Position numbers and translations under genes: made by a program. DNA of 35,493 nucleotides from Xanthomonas maliensis (GTDB lineage Bacteria > Pseudomonadota > Gammaproteobacteria > Xanthomonadales > Xanthomonadaceae): the NCBI RefSeq assembly GCF_009192945.1, contig NZ_NSET01000028.1, positions 1 to 35,493 on the forward strand. Direction: 5' to 3'. Of the stretch, positions 18,384 to 27,251 are shown one piece after another. The notes beneath the pieces were generated by a model. That model was not told the DNA's origin and searched no databases. It saw only the letters and a program-made list of their open reading frames with translations. The first letter of the stretch is position 1. Each line of letters begins with the position of its first letter.

Positions 18384-19448
18384 ATGCGCAAAGGCGTCGC
18401 TCTTATCGTCGGAATTACCGGCATTTCCGGTTACAACCTCGCCAACGTCCTGCTGGCCGACGGCTGGACCGTCTACGGACTAGCACGTCGGCCGCAGCCG
18501 CATGCCGGCGTGCTGCCGGTGGCAGTCGATCTGCTCGACGCCGCCGCCAGCGAACAGGCCCTGCGTGGCCTGCCCATCACGCATGTGTTCTTCTGCGCCT
18601 GGACGCGGCGCGACAGCGAACGCGAAAACATCCAGGCCAATGGTGCGATGCTGCAGCACCTGTGCGACGCGCTGCGCGACGCGCCGCTGCAGCACATGGC
18701 GCTGGTCACGGGGACCAAGCACTATCTGGGCGCGTTCGAGAACTACGGCAGCGGCAAGGCAGAAACGCCCTTTCGTGAAAGCGAGCCGCGACAGCCGGGA
18801 GAGAACTTCTACTACACCCTGGAAGATCTGCTGTTCGCCCATGCCGAGCGCCACGGCTTCGGCTGGAGCGTGCATCGCGCACATACGATGATCGGCAGCG
18901 CCAATGGCAGCAACGCGATGAACATGGGCACCACCCTGGCGGTGTACGCCAGCCTGTGCAAACACACCGGACAGCCATTTGTGTTCCCGGGCTCGCAGGC
19001 ACAATGGAACAGCCTGACCGACGTCACCGATGCCGGCCTGCTCGGCCGCCATCTTGCCTGGGCCGGCAGCAATCCTGCCGCGCGCAATCAGGCCTTCAAT
19101 ACCGTCAACGGCGACGTCTTCCGCTGGCGCTGGATGTGGCGCGAGATCGCCGACTTCTTCGGTTTGGAAGCTGCGCCGCTCCCGGCAACGCGCGCGCCGT
19201 TGGAGGAACGGCTGGCGGACACCGCACCGGCGCTGTGGAAGGAACTGGCCGAACAGCATGGACTGGTGGAACACGATGTCGATCGCCTGGCCTCCTGGTG
19301 GCATACCGACGCAGATCTCGGGCGCGAGATCGAATGCGTCAACGACATGACCAAGAGCCGTGCGTTGGGCTTTCTCGACTTCTACGACAGCCGTGCCAGC
19401 TTCCTGGAGTTGTTTACCCGCTTGCGCGCGCAACGCCTGATTCCCTGA
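18384..19448 (+). CDS. PRISE-like SDR family reductase/epimerase
   Basis: A 354-aa extended short-chain dehydrogenase. The Rossmann motif is GITGISG (10-16). The pair TGTKHY (109-114) and NFYY (141-144) matches the progesterone-5-beta-reductase/iridoid-synthase-like (PRISE) group, in which the Lys and Tyr serve catalysis on enone substrates. CAGGAG seven nt upstream supports the ATG at 18384. It stands alone on the plus strand between two minus-strand operons and a hairpin follows its stop. The natural bacterial substrate is unknown; reduction of an activated double bond is the family-based guess. Confidence 0.75.
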   Translation: MRKGVALIVGITGISGYNLANVLLADGWTVYGLARRPQPHAGVLPVAVDLLDAAASEQALRGLPITHVFFCAWTRRDSERENIQANGAMLQHLCDALRDAPLQHMALVTGTKHYLGAFENYGSGKAETPFRESEPRQPGENFYYTLEDLLFAHAERHGFGWSVHRAHTMIGSANGSNAMNMGTTLAVYASLCKHTGQPFVFPGSQAQWNSLTDVTDAGLLGRHLAWAGSNPAARNQAFNTVNGDVFRWRWMWREIADFFGLEAAPLPATRAPLEERLADTAPALWKELAEQHGLVEHDVDRLASWWHTDADLGREIECVNDMTKSRALGFLDFYDSRASFLELFTRLRAQRLIP

Positions 19449-19870
19449 CGCAATCGTGACAGGTGGCCGCCGGTGTCCGCTGGACAGCGACGGCCACCTC
19501 CACGAGGCGGCTGTCGCCAGCCGGCATGTGCAGTCCTCTGCGATGCATCGACGGCGAGAGCGCGCACCTGATCAACGGCGCTACGCGAGCGCATCGAGCC
19601 CCTTGCCCGGCGCCACCAAACGCAGGTGCGGGCGCACCGGCAACATCTCTTCGATAGTTGCCCTACCCCGCCGCCTGCAACGCATGCCGACCTGCAGGCT
19701 GGGCGCAGACACCCGCCCTCTGGGCGCCTGCAGTGCCGGCCCCCGCATGTACACGCGCGATCCAGGCACGACGCCGTTCGCCTGCCGAAGAGCAACGCCT
19801 GTGCAATGCCAGCGCGCCGAGACCGCTGCATACGCAGCAGCGTGGGCCGCCGACCCCACCACGCCGACGA
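19449..19870. other. 422-bp intergenic region between the PRISE-like gene and lolD
   Basis: No recognised gene. It begins with a large hairpin (19461-19499). On the minus strand a frame is open from inside lolD to 19581; its last 90 or so codons (ending LRLVAPGKGLDALA) could be a small alanine/arginine-rich protein starting at a GTG just after lolD. I see no family match or ribosome-binding site, so I do not call it. Confidence 0.4.
19461..19499 (+). terminator. Hairpin downstream of the PRISE-like gene
   Basis: AGGTGGCCG pairs with CGGCCACCT (9 bp), and a smaller GTCC/GGAC stem sits inside the loop. It starts 12 nt after the stop codon. No T tract follows, so it is a weak or bidirectional terminator candidate. 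Confidence 0.45.
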
Positions 19871-20602
19871 TCAGACCGCCGACGGCGCCAGTTCGCGCAG
19901 CTTGCCCTGGTGAAGCTCCAGCACGCGATCCAGACGACGCGCCAGACTGCGGTCGTGAGTGACCAGTACCAGGCTGGTGCGCTGGGCCCGGTTGAGTTCC
20001 AGCATCAACTCGAACACGGTCCCGGCAGTCTTGTCGTCGAGATTGCCGGTGGGCTCGTCGCCCAGCACACAACCTGGACGATTCACCAGGGCACGCGCCA
20101 CTGCACAGCGCTGACGTTCGCCACCGGACAATTCACCTGGCTTGTGTTCGATGCGGTGACCCAACCCCACCGATTCCAGCAATTGCAGGGCGCGCCCGCG
20201 TGCCGCTGCCACTTCGTCGCCGGCCAGCAGCACCGGCATCATCACGTTTTCCAACGCGGTGAATTCCGGTAGCAGATGATGGAACTGGTAGACGAAACCC
20301 AGGGCCTGATTGCGCAGGCGGCCACGTTCGCTATCCGACAACGCGGACATGCGCCGACCGGCGACATAGACCTCGCCGGCAGTCGGCACATCCAGGCCAC
20401 CGAGCAGATGCAGCAAGGTACTCTTGCCGGCACCGGAAGCGCCGACGATCGCCACGGTCTCACCGGTGGCCACCGACAGGTCCAGACCGTCGAAGACCGG
20501 CGTGCGCATCTTGCCTTCGGCGTAGGTTTTGCCCAGGCGTTCGGCCAGGATCACCGGCTTAGTGTTGTCCTGCGGGGTCAGATTCGGGTCGGGCTTACTC
20601 AT
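19871..20602 (-). CDS. lolD: Lipoprotein-releasing ABC transporter ATPase LolD
   Basis: A 243-aa cytoplasmic ATPase that powers extraction of outer-membrane lipoproteins from the inner membrane for hand-over to LolA. Walker [10 protein letters not shown] is near residue 55, the signature [15 protein letters not shown] near 150, and Walker B is [12 protein letters not shown]. The Leu of the usual Walker B is here Gly, as is common in LolD. It overlaps the permease gene by eight bases, so the two are co-translated. It is the last gene of the long sdh-lol run. Confidence 0.95.
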   Translation of the reverse strand: MSKPDPNLTPQDNTKPVILAERLGKTYAEGKMRTPVFDGLDLSVATGETVAIVGASGAGKSTLLHLLGGLDVPTAGEVYVAGRRMSALSDSERGRLRNQALGFVYQFHHLLPEFTALENVMMPVLLAGDEVAAARGRALQLLESVGLGHRIEHKPGELSGGERQRCAVARALVNRPGCVLGDEPTGNLDDKTAGTVFELMLELNRAQRTSLVLVTHDRSLARRLDRVLELHQGKLRELAPSAV

Positions 20603-21836
20603 AGCGCAGCGCCTCCGCAGGTTGGGTGCGCGAGGCGCGCCAGGCCGGATACAGCGTGGCCAAGAAGCTCATCACCAGGGCGACCACGGTGATCACCACC
20701 ACGTCCTGGGGTTGCATGTCGGTAGGCAGGCCGGTGATGTAGTAGACGTCCTCTGGCAGCAGCTTGACGTTGAACACCGCTTCGATCACGCCGAGGATGC
20801 GCTCCAGGTTCAGAGTCAGCACGATGCCGCCGACCACGCCCATCAACGTGCCCATGAAACCAATCAACGAGCCCTGCACCATGAACACCTGCATCACGCC
20901 GGCCGGCGACAGCCCCAAGGTGCGCAAGATGGCGATGTCGGCCTGCTTGTCGGTGACCAGCATCACCTGCGAGGACACCAGGTTGAAAGCGCCCATCGCC
21001 ACGATCAGCGACAGCAGGATGCCCATCACCGTCTTTTCCATCTTCAAGGAGTGGTAGAGGTTGGCGTTTTCCTGCGTCCAGTCGCTGACGCGATACGGTC
21101 CGTGCAATTTCAGCGCCAAGTCGCGCGCGACCGTCCAGGCCTGATCCATGTCGTGCAGGCGCAGGCGCACGCCGGTCACGCCATCCATGCGCAGGACCCG
21201 CGCCAGATCGTCCATGTTGACGACGGCCAGCCCGCGGTCGATCTCGTTATAGCCGGCCTCGAACACACCGCTGACGGTGAAGCGCTTGAGCCTCGGCATC
21301 GCGCCCAGCGGCGTGGCCTGGGTGTCGCTGAGCAGCACCACGATACTGTCGCCGACATCCACGCCCAGCCAGAGCGCCAGTTCCTGGCCGATGACGATGT
21401 TGTACGAGCCGGGCGTGAGGCTGTCGACCGAGCCGCGCTTCATCTTCTTGGCCAGCACCGACACCTTGGCTTCCTCGGCAGGAATCACCCCGCGCACGAT
21501 GGCCGGCTGCTTGCGCGGACCCTGCAGCAGGGATTCGGTTTCGATGTAGGGCGCCGCGCCGGCCACACGCGGATCGGCCATAGCGACCTCGACCGCATGC
21601 CGCCAATCGTGCATCGGCGCGCCCTCGGCGCTGACGGTGGCATGGGCAGCCATCTGCAGCAGACGGTCGCGGATTTCCTTCTGAAAGCCGCTCATGACCG
21701 CCAAGGTGGTGATCAGCACGGTCACACCCAGCGCGATGCCGAGGATGGAGGCCATCGAAATGAAGGAGATAAAGCCATTGCGCCGCTTGGCCCGCAGATA
21801 GCGCAGGCCAATGGCGACCGGGATAGGTTTGAACAT
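20595..21836 (-). CDS. Lipoprotein-releasing ABC transporter permease (LolC/LolE family)
   Basis: A 413-aa FtsX/MacB-type inner-membrane permease: one N-terminal helix ([24 protein letters not shown]), a large periplasmic domain (about 45-265), then three C-terminal helices. The ATG at 21836 gives [15 protein letters not shown], aligning with LolC/LolE N-termini; an upstream TTG is in frame but unlikely. Only one permease gene is present next to lolD, with ygfX on the other side. The transporter may therefore be a LolF-type homodimer with LolD rather than the LolCDE heteromer, unless a second permease lies elsewhere. Confidence 0.92.
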   Translation of the reverse strand: MFKPIPVAIGLRYLRAKRRNGFISFISMASILGIALGVTVLITTLAVMSGFQKEIRDRLLQMAAHATVSAEGAPMHDWRHAVEVAMADPRVAGAAPYIETESLLQGPRKQPAIVRGVIPAEEAKVSVLAKKMKRGSVDSLTPGSYNIVIGQELALWLGVDVGDSIVVLLSDTQATPLGAMPRLKRFTVSGVFEAGYNEIDRGLAVVNMDDLARVLRMDGVTGVRLRLHDMDQAWTVARDLALKLHGPYRVSDWTQENANLYHSLKMEKTVMGILLSLIVAMGAFNLVSSQVMLVTDKQADIAILRTLGLSPAGVMQVFMVQGSLIGFMGTLMGVVGGIVLTLNLERILGVIEAVFNVKLLPEDVYYITGLPTDMQPQDVVVITVVALVMSFLATLYPAWRASRTQPAEALRYE

Positions 21837-21859
21837 GCGGTTCAACCGGAAAAGGGACG

Positions 21860-22312
21860 CTATGGTGCCACTAGCGAGCGTCGGGACGAAATGGCGCGTG
21901 CCTGTGCGGCCAGACGCAGTTCACGTCGCCCGGCTGGCGGCAGCACGTCCGGCCAGAAGTGCAGGCAGGCATGGCGCCCCTCCGGCGTCCGCCAGGCAAG
22001 CAGCGCGATCGGGCCGCGCCAGTGCACCTGCAGGGCGTCCACCGCGATCCCGTCCACGCTGGCCGGCGCATCGCTCCAGGGAATGACGATGTGCCTGGCC
22101 GGTGCCGCCAGCCCGGTCCGCAACGCCCAGCACCCGGCGATCAGGGCATAGCCGCTGAGCAGCGCTGCCAACCACGGCGGCGCGCCGGCCTGCCAGACCG
22201 CCCAGATTGCGGCGCTCATCAACAGGCCCAGCGCACCGGCGAGCCAGCGCGAGGGCCGCCAGTCAAGCCGGCAAGGCGCGAATATCGGCGATGAGGGCGG
22301 CATTGGCGGCAT
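21860..22312 (-). CDS. ygfX: YgfX/CptA family membrane protein
   Basis: A protein of about 150 aa with two close membrane helices near residues 24-62 and a C-terminal soluble part containing [16 protein letters not shown] and [17 protein letters not shown], the pattern of YgfX (CptA). In Escherichia coli it is encoded with sdhE and was described as a toxin affecting MreB/FtsZ assembly, though that role is debated. The frame overlaps the end of sdhE by about 50 nt; ATG 22303 is an alternative start, and neither has a strong ribosome-binding site. The sdhE-ygfX pairing is conserved. Confidence 0.75.
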   Translation of the reverse strand: MPPMPPSSPIFAPCRLDWRPSRWLAGALGLLMSAAIWAVWQAGAPPWLAALLSGYALIAGCWALRTGLAAPARHIVIPWSDAPASVDGIAVDALQVHWRGPIALLAWRTPEGRHACLHFWPDVLPPAGRRELRLAAQARAISSRRSLVAP

Positions 22313-22511
22313 CCGGACAGGTCTCGTATCCCATGAACCACCGCCACAACTTATCGTCTTCGCAATCCAGCAGCTGTAGGAAAACCGCGCGCTCGGACTC
22401 GGAAGCCTGCGCCCAGCGCCGCTCCAGATAGCGCCCGAACAACTGGTCGAGTTCGCGCATGCCGCGCCGGCAACGCCAGCGCAGCTTCTTCAATTGGGTT
22501 GCTTCGTCCAT
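22263..22511 (-). CDS. sdhE: Succinate dehydrogenase flavinylation factor SdhE
   Basis: An 82-aa SdhE (Sdh5/SDHAF2, formerly YgfY/CptB) protein that promotes covalent attachment of FAD to SdhA. The signature RGMRELD occupies residues 16-22, with the family's usual [15 protein letters not shown] later on. The start at 22511 is preceded by GGAGG and gives the normal family length. It lies 113 nt downstream of sdhB, directly beside its client complex, and overlaps ygfX. Confidence 0.94.
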   Translation of the reverse strand: MDEATQLKKLRWRCRRGMRELDQLFGRYLERRWAQASESERAVFLQLLDCEDDKLWRWFMGYETCPDAANAALIADIRALPA

Positions 22512-22550
22512 CGTCCACCTCCACGCGCCGACCGGCACGCCAGAAACGAC

Positions 22551-22581
22551 AGCGGCACCTGACCTGTCGGCCGGTGCCGCT
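22551..22581 (-). terminator. Hairpin between sdhB and sdhE
   Basis: AGCGGCACC and GGTGCCGCT are perfect 9-bp inverted arms with a 13-nt loop, in the 113-bp gap after sdhB. It could be a partial terminator or an mRNA-stabilising end for sdhCDAB ahead of the less expressed sdhE-ygfX-lol genes. There is no strong T tract. Confidence 0.45.
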
Positions 22582-22624
22582 GCGATCACACTCGCCACCC
22601 CGCGCGGGGGCGGCATCGCCAACC

Positions 22625-23407
22625 TCAGGCGCGGCGAGCCATCATCAACTTCTTGATCTCGGCGATCGCCAGCGCCGGATTCAGACCCTTCGGGCAGGTC
22701 CGCGCGCAATTCATGATGGTGTGGCAACGGTAGAGCTTGAACGGGTCCTCGAGGTCGTCCAAGCGCGCACCGGTGTCCTCATCGCGGGAATCGATGATCC
22801 AGCGGTAGGCCTGCAGCAGGATCGCCGGCCCCAGGTAGCGCTCGCCGTTCCACCAGTAGCTCGGGCAGCTGGTCGAGCAGCAGGCGCACAGGATGCACTC
22901 GTACAGGCCATCGAGCTTCTTGCGGTCTTCCGGCGACTGTAGCCGCTCGCGATCCGGCGGCGGCGGGGTCTGGGTGCGGATCCACGGTTTGATCGAGGCG
23001 TACTGCGCATAGAAATGCGTCAGGTCCGGCACCAGGTCCTTGATCACGCTCATGTGCGGCAGCGGATAGATCGGCACTTCGGCCTTGCCGCAGGCGGCGA
23101 TCGCCTTGGTGCAGGCCAAGGTATTGGTACCGTCGATGTTCATCGCGCACGAGCCGCAGATGCCTTCGCGGCAGGAACGGCGGAAGGTCAGCGTGGGGTC
23201 GATCTCGTTCTTGATCTTGATCAGCGCGTCCAGGACCATCGGCCCGCACTTGTCCAGATCGATTTCGTAGCTATCGGTGCGCGGATTCGCGTCGACATCC
23301 GGGTCCCAACGGTAGACCTTGAAGGTGCGCGTGTTCTTGGCGCCCTTGGCAGGGTAATGCTTGCCCTTGCCGATCTTGGAATTCTTGGGGAGGGTGAACT
23401 CTGCCAT
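22625..23407 (-). CDS. sdhB: Succinate dehydrogenase iron-sulfur subunit
   Basis: A 260-aa subunit carrying the [2Fe-2S], [4Fe-4S] and [3Fe-4S] clusters that pass electrons from SdhA to ubiquinone. All cysteine groups are visible: [16 protein letters not shown] with a later LAC, then [12 protein letters not shown], then [17 protein letters not shown]. Length is slightly above E. coli SdhB. It follows sdhA after an unusually long 102-nt gap that contains a repeat and a hairpin. Confidence 0.97.
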   Translation of the reverse strand: MAEFTLPKNSKIGKGKHYPAKGAKNTRTFKVYRWDPDVDANPRTDSYEIDLDKCGPMVLDALIKIKNEIDPTLTFRRSCREGICGSCAMNIDGTNTLACTKAIAACGKAEVPIYPLPHMSVIKDLVPDLTHFYAQYASIKPWIRTQTPPPPDRERLQSPEDRKKLDGLYECILCACCSTSCPSYWWNGERYLGPAILLQAYRWIIDSRDEDTGARLDDLEDPFKLYRCHTIMNCARTCPKGLNPALAIAEIKKLMMARRA

Positions 23408-23417
23408 GGCTTTTAAA

Positions 23418-23442
23418 TCCGGGATTGGGGATTAGGGATTGG
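23418..23442. repeat. GGGATT-type intergenic repeat
   Basis: GGGATT occurs three times with short spacers in the sdhA-sdhB gap. Such GGGATT(C/G)-rich strings recur in intergenic regions of Xanthomonas genomes; here it lies inside an operon. Confidence 0.5.
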
Positions 23443-23455
23443 CGATCAGGCGGAA

Positions 23456-23483
23456 GTGGGGATGCACTGCATCGCATCCCCGC
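23456..23483. repeat. Palindrome in the sdhA-sdhB gap
   Basis: GGGGATGC (23458-23465) pairs perfectly with GCATCCCC (23474-23481) around an 8-nt loop, with partial flanking pairing. In the mRNA it would form a stable stem between sdhA and sdhB. Confidence 0.55.
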
Positions 23484-23509
23484 TCCACCGCGTCCAATCC
23501 CGGCTCTGG

Positions 23510-25300
23510 TCAGTAGACGCGCGGCTTCGGTGGAACGACGTCCACTTCCTTGCTCAACGTGTACATGTGGACCGGGCGGTAATCGAAGCTGCACTGGCCC
23601 TTGTCGTCGACGGTGACCAGGGTGTGCTTCTGCCAGTTCTCGTCGTCGCGGTCGGGGAAGTCCTCGTGCGCATGCGCACCGCGGCTTTCCTTGCGCTGCT
23701 CGGCCGAGTTGATCGTCGCCACGGCGTTGAGCAACAGGTTGTTCAGCTCGTAGGTCTCGATCAGATCCGAGTTCCACACCAGCGAACGGTCCGACACCTT
23801 GACGTCTTCGAACGTGGCGAAGATCTCCGCCATCTTGTCCACGCCTTCCTTCAGCGTCTTGCTGGTGCGGAACACGGCCGCATCGGACTGCATGGTGCGT
23901 TGCATGTTGTCGCGAATCACCGCCGTCGGCGTGGAGCCGTTGGCATGACGCAACTTGTCCAGCAGGCCCAGCGCCTTATCGCAGGCATCAGACGGCAGCG
24001 GCTTGTGCGGCTGATTGGTCTTGATGGTCTCGGCGCAGCGGTTGGCGACGGCGCGACCGAACACCACCAGGTCCAGCAGCGAGTTGGAACCCAGGCGGTT
24101 GGCGCCATGCACCGACACGCAGGCGGCTTCGCCGATCGCGTACAGGCCAGGCACCACCGCATCCGGGTTGTCGCCCTGCTTGCGCACGACTTCGCCGTGG
24201 TAGTTGGTGGGGATACCGCCCATGTTGTAGTGCACGGTCGGCAGCACCGGGATCGGCTGCTTGGCGACGTCGACACCGGCGAAGATATGCGCACTTTCGG
24301 CGATACCCGGCAGCTTGTCGTTGATCACTTCCGGGCCCAGGTGGGTCAGGTCGAGCAGGATGTGGTCCTTGTGCTCGCCGACGCCGCGGCCTTCGCGGAT
24401 CTCGATGGTCATCGAACGCGACACCACGTCGCGCGAGGCCAGATCCTTGTAATGCGGGGCATAGCGCTCCATGAAGCGCTCGCCGTTGCTGTTGCGCAGG
24501 ATGCCGCCTTCGCCACGCACACCCTCGGTGATCAGGCAGCCCGCGCCGTAGATGCCGGTGGGATGGAACTGCACGAACTCCATGTCCTGCATCGGCAGGC
24601 CGGCGCGCATGACCAGGCCGCCGCCGTCACCGGTGCAGGTGTGGGCGGAGGTGGCGCTGAAGTAGGCGCGGCCATAACCGCCGGTGGCCAGCACCACGCC
24701 ATGGGCGCGGAACAGGTGCAGCGAACCTTCGGCCATGTCCAGCGCGAGCACGCCGCGGCACACGCCTTCTTCATCGAAGATCAGGTCGAGCGCGAAGTAC
24801 TCGATCATGAAGCGGGCGTTATGCGCCAGCGACTGCTGATACAGCGTATGCAGCATGGCGTGACCGGTGCGGTCGGCCGCGGCGCAGGTGCGCTGCGCGG
24901 ACGGGCCTTCGCCGTATTTGGTGGTCATGCCGCCGAACGGACGCTGGTAGATCTTGCCGTCTTCGGTGCGCGAGAACGGCACGCCGTAGTGTTCCAGCTC
25001 GATGATGGCGGGAATGGCCTCGCGGCACATGTACTCGATGGCGTCCTGGTCGCCCAGCCAGTCCGAGCCCTTGATGGTGTCGTAAAAGTGGTAACGCCAA
25101 TCGTCTTCGCCCATGTTGCCGAGCGCAGCGGAGATACCGCCCTGCGCAGCCACCGTGTGCGAACGCGTCGGGAAGACCTTGGTCAGGCAGACCGTCTGCA
25201 GGCCCTTCTGGGCCAGGCCGAAGGTGGCGCGCAGCCCGGCGCCGCCGGCGCCGACGACGACCATGTCGTACTTGTGTTCAGTGATCTTGTAAGCGGACAT
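23510..25300 (-). CDS. sdhA: Succinate dehydrogenase flavoprotein subunit
   Basis: A 596-aa catalytic subunit oxidising succinate to fumarate in the citric acid cycle and respiratory complex II. The FAD-binding GAGGAG is at residues 17-22. His48 in [10 protein letters not shown] is the expected site of covalent FAD attachment. Substrate-site motifs ([26 protein letters not shown]) are intact and length is standard. sdhD lies 33 nt upstream. Predicted flavinylation and assembly partners SdhE and an SDHAF4-like protein flank the cluster. Confidence 0.98.
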   Translation of the reverse strand: MSAYKITEHKYDMVVVGAGGAGLRATFGLAQKGLQTVCLTKVFPTRSHTVAAQGGISAALGNMGEDDWRYHFYDTIKGSDWLGDQDAIEYMCREAIPAIIELEHYGVPFSRTEDGKIYQRPFGGMTTKYGEGPSAQRTCAAADRTGHAMLHTLYQQSLAHNARFMIEYFALDLIFDEEGVCRGVLALDMAEGSLHLFRAHGVVLATGGYGRAYFSATSAHTCTGDGGGLVMRAGLPMQDMEFVQFHPTGIYGAGCLITEGVRGEGGILRNSNGERFMERYAPHYKDLASRDVVSRSMTIEIREGRGVGEHKDHILLDLTHLGPEVINDKLPGIAESAHIFAGVDVAKQPIPVLPTVHYNMGGIPTNYHGEVVRKQGDNPDAVVPGLYAIGEAACVSVHGANRLGSNSLLDLVVFGRAVANRCAETIKTNQPHKPLPSDACDKALGLLDKLRHANGSTPTAVIRDNMQRTMQSDAAVFRTSKTLKEGVDKMAEIFATFEDVKVSDRSLVWNSDLIETYELNNLLLNAVATINSAEQRKESRGAHAHEDFPDRDDENWQKHTLVTVDDKGQCSFDYRPVHMYTLSKEVDVVPPKPRVY

Positions 25301-25333
25301 CGAATTATGGATTCCTGTTTGGACGCTGGCGGC

Positions 25334-25720
25334 TCAGCTCATGCCCAGCGCGATACGCGCCACGGCAAACACGCTGACAATGGCGCCCAGCACGGCGACG
25401 AAGCGCACGAGGGTCTGCGCCGCAAGGGCGAGCAAGGAGTTGTGCACGTAGTCTTCCAGCACCACCTGCATGCCCAGCTGCGCGTGCCAGAAGCTGGCGA
25501 TGAGGAAACCGACCAGCAGGACCGCATTCCACGGCTTGGCCACGGCGGCGGTCGCAGCGGCATAGTCGGCGCCGATCAGGCTCAGCACGAACACCAGGAA
25601 CCAGATCGACAACGGCACCAGTGCGGTGGCGGTCAGGCGCTGGATCACGAAGTGCTCGGTGCCGGTCTTGGCGGCACCCAGGCCACGCACGTTCTTCAGC
25701 GGTGTACGGAAACGGCTCAT
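25334..25720 (-). CDS. sdhD: Succinate dehydrogenase membrane anchor subunit
   Basis: A 128-aa membrane anchor with three hydrophobic helices (about residues 30-50, 60-80 and 100-122). HAQLGMQVVLEDYVHN, between the second and third helices, holds the probable heme-ligand histidine and quinone-site residues. The ATG at 25720 is shared with the sdhC stop (ATGA overlap); the longer open frame is an antisense-like extension into sdhC and was discarded. Confidence 0.93.
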   Translation of the reverse strand: MSRFRTPLKNVRGLGAAKTGTEHFVIQRLTATALVPLSIWFLVFVLSLIGADYAAATAAVAKPWNAVLLVGFLIASFWHAQLGMQVVLEDYVHNSLLALAAQTLVRFVAVLGAIVSVFAVARIALGMS

Positions 25721-26112
25721 GCAGCACCTCCGGCCAGCAGCACATACGCCCAGATGGCCGCGGTGAGCACCAGGCTCAGGACCACCGACAACCAGCCGAG
25801 GCTGACAAAGGAACGCACGGCGTAGCCCTGGCCAAAATCCTGCAGGATATGGCGCAAGCCACCGAACAGGTGGAAGGCGAAGCACCAGGTCCAGCCGAAC
25901 AGGAAGACCTGCCCGTACCAGGCCGCGGCATGTTCGCGGAAGCAGTTCCAGTGGTCCGGACCAAGCATCAGGGTGAGCAAGGCAGCGGCAATCAACAGGG
26001 CACCGACAGACAGGACGATGCCGGTGGCTCGATTCAGGATCGAGGTCACCATCTGTATCTGCCAGCGATACACCTGCAGGTGCGGGGAAAGTGGACGTTC
26101 GCGGATCGCCAT
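25717..26112 (-). CDS. sdhC: Succinate dehydrogenase cytochrome b556 subunit
   Basis: A 131-aa anchor subunit with three membrane helices. Family signatures RPLSPHLQVYR (residues 6-16), SILNRATG and FHLFGGLRHILQD are present; His in the last is the expected heme b ligand. It overlaps sdhD by four bases and follows the SDHAF4-like gene by 57 nt. Confidence 0.95.
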   Translation of the reverse strand: MAIRERPLSPHLQVYRWQIQMVTSILNRATGIVLSVGALLIAAALLTLMLGPDHWNCFREHAAAWYGQVFLFGWTWCFAFHLFGGLRHILQDFGQGYAVRSFVSLGWLSVVLSLVLTAAIWAYVLLAGGAA

Positions 26113-26168
26113 TCGCTGGGCTCGTTTTCTCGGCTGGGCGGCACTAGGCCGCTGTGGCTAAAAGCTGC

Positions 26169-26339
26169 TCAAAAATCGATGCAGCGTCCGTTTTTTTCCC
26201 AGTCGCCATAGCGCGTTGGCTCAGGGCCGTCGCGCCCACCGATCTCCGTCGGCAGAGGCTTCTTCTCGGGAATGTGTTCCTGAGGAGAAGGCTGCGTCTC
26301 GGAATCCTGCGCGGGCGTGGGGGTTGGATGGCCTATCAT
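26169..26339 (-). CDS. SDHAF4/DUF1674 family succinate dehydrogenase assembly factor
   Basis: A 56-aa protein too short for most gene finders. Its C-terminal half carries the DUF1674 signature GGRDGPEPTRYGDWEKNGR ending IDF (residues 34-56); the N-terminal half is Pro/Gln-rich and probably disordered. Eukaryotic SDHAF4 binds flavinylated SDHA and helps it dock with SDHB. The bacterial function is inferred from homology and from its place at the head of sdhCDAB. The start ATG at 26339 lies 39 nt from the divergent ygfZ start. Confidence 0.82.
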   Translation of the reverse strand: MIGHPTPTPAQDSETQPSPQEHIPEKKPLPTEIGGRDGPEPTRYGDWEKNGRCIDF

Positions 26340-26378
26340 AGTGGTCTCACAACTCTGCGATTTTAGTCCTCCCCTTCC

Positions 26379-27251
26379 GTGGCTGACAACCTGAATCTTA
26401 TTCCGCAGGGTTCTGGCTCCCTGCTCGACATGCAATACGTCCGCTTGAGCGGGACGGATGCACTTGCGTTTGCGCAGGCCCAGTTCGCCAACGACGTGCT
26501 GCCGCTGACGGTGGGGCAATGGCAATGGAATGCGTGGCTGACCGCCAAGGGGCGCGTGATCGCCATCTTCGCACTGCTGCGTGAGGACGATGCGCAATTG
26601 CTGATGCTGCTGCCGGACGGCAATGCTTCGGCGATCGCCGCGCAGCTGCAGCGGTTCGTGTTCCGCCGCAAGCTGGCCGTGCAGCTGCCGACGCTGACCA
26701 CCGTGGGCCGCCTGGCGGCACCGGTGCGGGCGCGCGGCGCGCAGGCCGATCTGGCCGCCACCGGCATCGAACTGGACATGGGAAGCGCCGAGCTGCCGCG
26801 CAGCTTGCAGGTGGTGGACGCCGCTGCATTGACCACATCTATCGCGTTGCCGGTGCTGGACGCGGATTGGCGAAAGGCCGACCTGCGACTGGGACTGGCG
26901 CGGCTGGACGAAAGTCAGCGCGAACAGTGGACCCCGCAGCAGCTGGCGCTGGACCGACTGCAGGCCGTCAGCGTCAAAAAGGGCTGCTACCCCGGACAGG
27001 AAATCGTCGCGCGCACCCATTTCCTCGGCAAGGCCAAACGCGCCCTGCAGTTGCTACAGGTCGAGGGCGTGCCGGCGCCAGGCGACCCGGTGGCGCTGGA
27101 CGGTGCCGAGATCGGCAGCGTGGTCAGCAGCGCCGGGCCGTTGGCGTTGGCGGTGCTGCCGTTGGAGCTGGCGATCACGCCTGGCCTTGCGCTGTCGGCG
27201 GCTGGCCAGGCCGCCGCACCCGTTACCTTGTTGCCGGGGTTGGAGCGTTAG
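26379..27251 (+). CDS. ygfZ: tRNA-modifying/iron-sulfur repair protein YgfZ
   Basis: A 290-aa folate-binding GcvT-like protein that supports iron-sulfur enzymes such as MiaB. The hallmark KGCYPGQE has Cys203; the canonical residue after Tyr is usually Thr, here Pro. The start is GTG at 26379, since a later ATG (26430) would remove conserved N-terminal sequence; no clear ribosome-binding site is seen. It diverges from the sdh cluster, an iron-sulfur client, with a 39-nt gap, and its TAG overlaps the ugpC stop on the other strand. Confidence 0.9.
   Translation: MADNLNLIPQGSGSLLDMQYVRLSGTDALAFAQAQFANDVLPLTVGQWQWNAWLTAKGRVIAIFALLREDDAQLLMLLPDGNASAIAAQLQRFVFRRKLAVQLPTLTTVGRLAAPVRARGAQADLAATGIELDMGSAELPRSLQVVDAAALTTSIALPVLDADWRKADLRLGLARLDESQREQWTPQQLALDRLQAVSVKKGCYPGQEIVARTHFLGKAKRALQLLQVEGVPAPGDPVALDGAEIGSVVSSAGPLALAVLPLELAITPGLALSAAGQAAAPVTLLPGLER

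Noticed and set aside
21860..22511. sdhE-ygfX as an active toxin-antitoxin module
   Set aside because: SdhE is established as an SDH flavinylation factor and sits with sdhCDAB here. The toxin role of YgfX is disputed, so I do not present it as a defence or TA system.
23418..23442. GGGATT repeats as a CRISPR array
   Set aside because: Units are about 6-8 bp with no unique spacers or cas genes; a short intergenic repeat explains them.
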